Source: an uncultured Oxalobacteraceae bacterium (GTDB taxonomy: Bacteria > Pseudomonadota > Gammaproteobacteria > Burkholderiales > Burkholderiaceae). From it: a stretch of 9,797 nt of DNA. Of the stretch, positions 6,801-9,797 are shown piece by piece; positions within the stretch are counted from its first letter, which is position 1; each line of letters begins with the position of its first letter. Under the pieces are notes generated by a model that had not been told where the DNA came from, searched no databases, and worked only from the letters and a program-made list of their open reading frames with translations. A program made the translations under genes and the position numbers. The stretch covers positions 1 to 9,797 of the forward strand of contig CAMLDH010000120.1 of assembly GCA_946478765.1 (NCBI GenBank). Direction: 5' to 3'.

Positions 6801-6830
6801 TCACCCGGAAGTCAGTGACGCGATAAGAGG

Positions 6831-6860
6831 AAACGGGCCGCATTGCGGCCCGTTTTCTTT
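6831..6860. terminator. Rho-independent terminator, probably bidirectional
   Basis: A perfect 11-bp stem AAACGGGCCGC-ATT-GCGGCCCGTTT (6831-6855), followed on the + strand by TTTTCTTT. It lies 30 bases after the phasin stop and 14 bases from the stop of the opposing GGDEF gene. Read from the - strand the stem is followed by TTTCCTCTT, a weaker but plausible U-tract. Confidence 0.9.
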
Positions 6861-6868
6861 GCTATGTA

Positions 6869-7975
6869 TCACTGCGCAACATGGACGCAATTGCGCCCCG
6901 CGCTTTTTGCCTCATACATTGCCCGGTCGGCGCGATTGATGACCTGTCCATCCGTCTCCCCCGGTTGCCATGCCGCGACACCGATGGAAATCGTCATCTT
7001 CTGCAAGCCTGGCGCAATGCGCTCCCAATTGTGTTGTTCAACGCTGGCACGCATGCGCTCCAGCGCCACGATTGCCGCGTCAAGTGTCGCGTCAAGCAAC
7101 AGCAAGGTAAATTCCTCGCCGCCATAGCGCGCCAGATTGTCGGTCGTGCGCCGCGTCTTTTCGAGTACCTTCGCCAATTCCTTCAGCACTTGATCGCCGA
7201 CCAGATGCCCGAAGCGATCGTTTATTTGCTTGAAATGATCCGCATTCAGAATGGCAATGCAAAGTTTGCCGCCTTGCCGCTCTGCGCGCTTGCGCTCATT
7301 CAACAACGTTCGCACGAATTCGCGCCGGTTCCACAGGCCGGTCAAGTCGTCGCGGCTGGCCAGATCCGCGAGCCGCGCGCTCACCGCCGCAAGGTGCTTG
7401 TTCTTGCCCTGCAGACGAACGCGCAGACGGGACACCTCCGCATTGATGGCAAGGAAGCGCCCGACGGCAACTGTCACCAGCAACCAGAACAAGCCGCTCT
7501 CTGCGATGGTTGCGGGCGCGATGCCGACCTGCGCACCGGCCAACCACAGAATGGCGCCCAGCGAACCGGACAGGATCAGCCAGACCCGCAAAAACGCGCG
7601 CTGACTGAGGTGCAGGCTACCGTAGCACAAGGGGCCGAACAGATTGACGATGAACATATAGGCAATCTGCGGCGCCAGGAACAAGCCGAACAGGTTGATG
7701 CCGCACCCCGCAATCACTTGCGTGGCCATCATCGATGGGTCTTGAAAGCGCTGGGTCAGACGAAATCCGATCGCGCCGAAAAAAATCGCGTTGAATAGTA
7801 CTGCCACGGCAGCCATCTTGAGCGCGACCGCATACGGAACGGCGCCCGCCGCAGCAAAACCGAACAGGATCAGCGCATTGACTGCGTAATCGGCGGCGCC
7901 GAATGCGGTAGCACGCAGTCGTATCCGCGTCTTGGCATCGAGCGATGCCAGCCACGACATGATCGCATTGCGCAT
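6869..7975 (-). CDS. Membrane-anchored GGDEF-domain protein (putative diguanylate cyclase)
   Basis: A 368-residue protein with about six membrane helices (roughly 22-176) acting as an integral-membrane sensor, a short coiled linker (about 177-205) and a C-terminal GGDEF domain (about 206-368) of the kind that makes cyclic di-GMP from two GTP. The domain shows DDLTGLWNRREF (209-220), the GGEEF signature (285-289) and an inhibitory I-site RTTD (276-279) exactly five residues before it. The first metal-binding Asp of the usual DxDxFKxxND motif is replaced: it reads LNADHFKQIND, with Asn244 (codon 7244-7246). Activity is therefore uncertain. Start ATG 7975 (MRNAIMSWLAS) was chosen because the upstream in-frame stretch to a TTG at 8110 looks non-coding; no strong ribosome site is present, and ATG 7960 is an alternative. 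It is convergent with the phasin gene. Confidence 0.9.
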   Translation of the reverse strand: MRNAIMSWLASLDAKTRIRLRATAFGAADYAVNALILFGFAAAGAVPYAVALKMAAVAVLFNAIFFGAIGFRLTQRFQDPSMMATQVIAGCGINLFGLFLAPQIAYMFIVNLFGPLCYGSLHLSQRAFLRVWLILSGSLGAILWLAGAQVGIAPATIAESGLFWLLVTVAVGRFLAINAEVSRLRVRLQGKNKHLAAVSARLADLASRDDLTGLWNRREFVRTLLNERKRAERQGGKLCIAILNADHFKQINDRFGHLVGDQVLKELAKVLEKTRRTTDNLARYGGEEFTLLLLDATLDAAIVALERMRASVEQHNWERIAPGLQKMTISIGVAAWQPGETDGQVINRADRAMYEAKSAGRNCVHVAQ

Positions 7976-8099
7976 AGTGTTGGCTTTTTGGTCAGTGTTG
8001 GCCGAGGTGGCGGCGGTCAGGCAACGCTCGGGGTCCGGCGAACCGGTCTTGCATGCCGTCGTTCGCGTCTTCGCCACGCATTTTTTGCTCTGTCGTTTC

Positions 8100-8128
8100 T
8101 TTATACACAAAGCGGTGTAAGGAATCCA
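8100..8128 (-). promoter_or_regulatory. Weak candidate promoter of the GGDEF gene
   Basis: On the - strand TATAAA (8105-8100) is a good -10 box; 17 bases upstream TGGATT (8128-8123) is a poor -35. A transcript from here would have a leader of roughly 115 bases before ATG 7975. Confidence 0.25.
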
Positions 8129-8153
8129 GAAAAATTAATCATCGGAAATCGGC

Positions 8154-8606
8154 CTAGCGCAGCATCTCCACATGCGCAATGCCGTCTTCGCTATACGGTT
8201 CGGAGGTCGTCCGAAAGCCCAGACCGGCATAGAAGCGTTCCAGGTATTGCTGCGCCGAGATGCGAATGCGATGGCCGGGAAACTGTCGCTCGATGCGGCG
8301 TATGCCCTCCTCCAGCAACTGCTTTCCGATCCCGGCGCCGCGTACCGATGGCGCACTCAGCACGCGGCCGAGCGACGCTTCGCGGTACTTCACGCCGGGT
8401 CCGACGCCGCGCAGGTAAGCGACCAGTTCGCGTGCGCCATTGCGCTCTTGCCAACCCAGCAGGTGATAGGCGCGCTGATCGATCGCATCGATATCGGGAT
8501 ACAGGCATTGCTGCTCCAGAATGAACACCTGCTGACGTTTTTCCAGCACCGCGTACAATTCGGCGGTGCTCAGATTGTCAAAAGAAGACCACTGCCATTG
8601 CATCAT
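8154..8606 (-). CDS. elaA: ElaA-like GNAT family N-acetyltransferase
   Basis: A 150-residue cytosolic protein of the GNAT fold, similar in length and sequence style to E. coli ElaA (about 153). Acetyl-CoA-dependent transfer is expected; the acceptor is unknown. Recognisable segments are the N-terminal ELYAVLEKRQQVFILEQQCLYPDID, typical of ElaA (16-40), LVAYLRGV (61-68), GRVLSAPSVRGAGIGKQLLEEG (80-101) containing the Q/RxxGxG/A acetyl-CoA loop, and ISAQQYLERFYAGLGF (116-131), the C-terminal GNAT motif. Two adjacent ATG codons open the gene (MMQWQW); the ribosome site is weak. It is separated from the GGDEF gene by about 180 bases and is not obviously co-transcribed with it. Confidence 0.92.
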   Translation of the reverse strand: MMQWQWSSFDNLSTAELYAVLEKRQQVFILEQQCLYPDIDAIDQRAYHLLGWQERNGARELVAYLRGVGPGVKYREASLGRVLSAPSVRGAGIGKQLLEEGIRRIERQFPGHRIRISAQQYLERFYAGLGFRTTSEPYSEDGIAHVEMLR

Positions 8607-8666
8607 GAATAGTTCTCTAAAAAGGAATGTGCGGCCAATGACATGACGTCCATCGGGCGCATCATG

Positions 8667-9045
8667 TTAGCGGTTTTCATGGACGAGCGCCGGTGGCATG
8701 CATGTGCCGCAAGCGTCCGATTGGCATTGCTTTTTGAGCGGCCGCCTGGCCGCAGCCAATTCGCCGCGGTACATCCGCGCCCACGCCGGATGCCCCGCCT
8801 CCGAAGGCGATCGCTCGAACGCGGGATCGACGGCAAAGATAGCCTGAAACGCGGCGCGACATTGCTTGCTGCGCTCAGTCAGGCAATACGCGAAGGCTGC
8901 CTATTTGTGCGTGCGAATTTCGTCGGCGCGGCAGGCCGCTCTTGCGCGCTGCCTGCAGCGCGTCAAGCGCCCCCGGGTAGCGACGGCCGGCTTCGTATTC
9001 CTTGATCTATTCCGCCGGTTTGTGCTGCGCCGGACTGGCGCTCAC
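8667..9045 (-). pseudogene. Decayed TPR-like protein gene, resembling TssQ-type lipoproteins
   Basis: Read on the - strand, two frames carry consecutive parts of one plausible protein. The first (9006-8875) begins EYEAGRRYPGALDAL and continues QAARKSGL. The second, one base shifted, carries RADEIRTHK, a TAG stop at 8903-8901, then AAFAYCLTERSKQC, FQAIFAVDPAFE and EAGHPAWARMYRG, ending at TAA 8669-8667. Another TAG interrupts at 9009-9007, preceded in frame by QHKPAE. So there are at least two stops and one frameshift near 8930. The pattern of a TPR-like helix pair, paired cysteines, DPAF and E-x-GHPxW reminds me of small TPR proteins annotated as TssQ-type, type VI secretion-associated lipoproteins; this is from memory and not proven. 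The N-terminal signal part is missing where the glycosyltransferase end lies. No intact gene is visible in 8607-9085. Confidence 0.4.
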
Positions 9046-9085
9046 GCCGGCGGCACGCGTGACGGCACGCTACTCCCCCACCCCG

Positions 9086-9797
9086 TCATGCGCCGACCGA
9101 CGGCGATTTCATCCTGTCCGAAAGGGCAAAGCGGCAAGCCTCCAGGATTCCTGCGGCGGCATGATCAAAGGTATAGTCGCTTGCCATCGAACGGCTTCGC
9201 TCGGAAAATTTCTGGTATAGGTCCGGCTGCGTCAAAAGCTGGGCCGCCCGTTCCGCCCACAAGTTGACATCCAGTTCGCACAAGAAGCCATTCTCATTGT
9301 TCAGGATCAGTTCGCCCGCAACGCCCGCATTGGGCGACACGATGACCGGCAGCCCGGCAGCGCATGCCTCATTGGCGACGACGCCCCAAGGGTCCCAAAG
9401 CGTCGGAAAGAGCAGCAAGCGGGCAGATCCGTAAAGTGAAGGCAACGCCTGCTGCATTGCGAATCCATGAAATTCCGTTTCAACGAGGTCTGCCATGCGC
9501 AATGCCGCGCTTCTGACGTTCCCCTCTTCGCTGCCGGCGCCTACAAACAGAAGCTTTGTTTTCCGGCGCACCCTGCGAGCGGTCTCGCGCGCGACGGCCA
9601 GTCGCCAGGCACGCAGGCGCTCGAACGTCTCCTCGGAGTAGGTCGGTGGGCAGGTGTCACACCGGCCGGTCTTGCGCTGTGCGGCCGTCGTCAGTTCCGT
9701 GCCGCACGTGCGGCAGTGCACTGGGAGGGCGGCCTTGAGCTGCTTGCCCCGGCCTCCCCTGCCGGAACCGCCCGACCCGGACCCGCCGACCTTTCCG
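9086..9797 (-). CDS. Chimeric open frame: actinobacterial-type helicase piece joined to a GT4 glycosyltransferase C-terminus
   Basis: The frame is open from the window edge to TGA at 9086. Its C-terminal ~155 residues are the nucleotide-sugar-binding half of a GT-B, GT4-family glycosyltransferase: KLLFVGAGSEEG, then GFAMQQALPSLYGSARLLLFPTLWDPWGVVANEACAAGLPVIVS (the E-containing donor site) and ELILNNENGFLCELD. The N-terminal acceptor half expected for a GT of about 350-400 residues is absent. Instead, the first ~75 residues resemble a UvrD/PcrA-type helicase tail (see 9565-9797). Codon use changes sharply at about 9560: upstream codons end almost always in G or C, while downstream ones (aaa, aca, ctt, ttt, gta) do not. 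A GTG at 9721 could be called as a start, but it lies inside the helicase-like segment. I regard this as two fragments, not a natural protein. Confidence 0.65.
   Translation of the reverse strand, partial: GKVGGSGSGGSGRGGRGKQLKAALPVHCRTCGTELTTAAQRKTGRCDTCPPTYSEETFERLRAWRLAVARETARRVRRKTKLLFVGAGSEEGNVRSAALRMADLVETEFHGFAMQQALPSLYGSARLLLFPTLWDPWGVVANEACAAGLPVIVSPNAGVAGELILNNENGFLCELDVNLWAERAAQLLTQPDLYQKFSERSRSMASDYTFDHAAAGILEACRFALSDRMKSPSVGA
9565..9797 (-). other. Fragment of an actinobacterial-type UvrD/PcrA helicase C-terminal region
   Basis: In the chimeric frame this part reads a Gly/Ser/Arg-rich linker, then HCRTCGTELTTAAQRKTGRC and DTCPPTY, then EETFERLRAWRLAVARE. The C-x2-C...C-x2-C zinc-ribbon-like pair followed by the first helix of an HRDC domain is characteristic of actinobacterial UvrD-like helicases, where the sequence would normally continue into an HRDC core (V-P-A-x-V-V-F-T-D). 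That continuation is missing: homology ends around residues R-E-T-A (about 9578-9590). Base composition is far more GC-rich than the rest of the window. It is a broken piece, not a gene. Confidence 0.6.

Noticed and set aside
6881..7798. 305-codon + strand frame opposite the GGDEF gene
   Set aside because: Shadow of the GGDEF gene; Gln/Arg-rich with no domain, and the - strand carries the GGEEF motif in frame.
7976..8110. 45-residue N-terminal extension of the GGDEF protein from a TTG
   Set aside because: Polar, Cys/Lys/Thr-rich stretch before the first membrane helix, TTG start without a ribosome site; ATG 7975 is more natural.
8643..9005. 120-codon + strand frame in the region after elaA
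   Set aside because: Arg/Ala-rich with no family character; the - strand reading as a decayed TPR-like gene explains the region better.
1..9797. CRISPR array, tRNA/rRNA genes, insertion sequence or phage genes
   Set aside because: No regularly spaced direct repeats, no tRNA-like cloverleaf, and no transposase, integrase or phage structural protein were recognised in any frame.

Overview
The window looks like a stretch of chromosome from a betaproteobacterium, most likely Burkholderiales and possibly Oxalobacteraceae. The reasons are a PhaP/phasin_2-type phasin with the family's typical sequence, the overall protein flavour, and a GC content that I judge by eye to be in the high 50s. Taxonomy is inferred from recognition only; no search was run. 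Most genes are ordinary core or metabolic genes, all readable without frameshifts until the last ~1.2 kb. || Layout, left to right: (1) 1-353 is a gene-poor, less GC-rich leader. (2) A + strand pair follows: a CPA2-type cation:proton antiporter without an RCK domain, then ybdK, a carboxylate-amine (glutamate-cysteine type) ligase, whose ribosome binding site overlaps the antiporter stop. (3) On the - strand, convergent with ybdK, lie ybaK (Cys-tRNA(Pro) deacylase) and then plsY (acyl-phosphate glycerol-3-phosphate acyltransferase). They are separated by a striking intergenic element of three alternately oriented 34-bp units, able to form very long hairpins. (4) Divergent from ybaK is an endonuclease/exonuclease/phosphatase-family hydrolase on +. 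(5) wrbA (NAD(P)H:quinone oxidoreductase) lies on -. Its ~500-bp upstream region is shared with a phasin gene on + and holds a perfect FNR-type box, two hairpin-like dyads, and a strong sigma70 promoter flanked by two TTGT...ACAA dyads of the kind expected for a PHA-responsive repressor. (6) The phasin ends at a strong, probably bidirectional terminator, opposed by a membrane GGDEF protein on -. (7) An ElaA-like GNAT acetyltransferase lies on -. (8) The right end is messy: a decayed TPR-like gene (probable pseudogene), then an open frame whose C-terminal part is a GT4 glycosyltransferase and whose upstream part is a very GC-rich piece of an actinobacterial-type UvrD/PcrA helicase. That is most simply an assembly chimera or an illegitimate junction. 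|| How the genes relate: the antiporter and ybdK are probably co-translated; ybaK and plsY could share a transcript interrupted by the hairpin element; the phasin points to polyhydroxyalkanoate storage, with wrbA and the FNR-type box suggesting redox or oxygen control in the shared intergenic region. || I did not find a convincing new multi-gene system. The observations most worth following are the three-unit inverted-repeat element, the GGDEF protein with an Asn in place of the first metal-binding Asp, the FNR-type box, the chimeric right end, and the decayed TPR gene.
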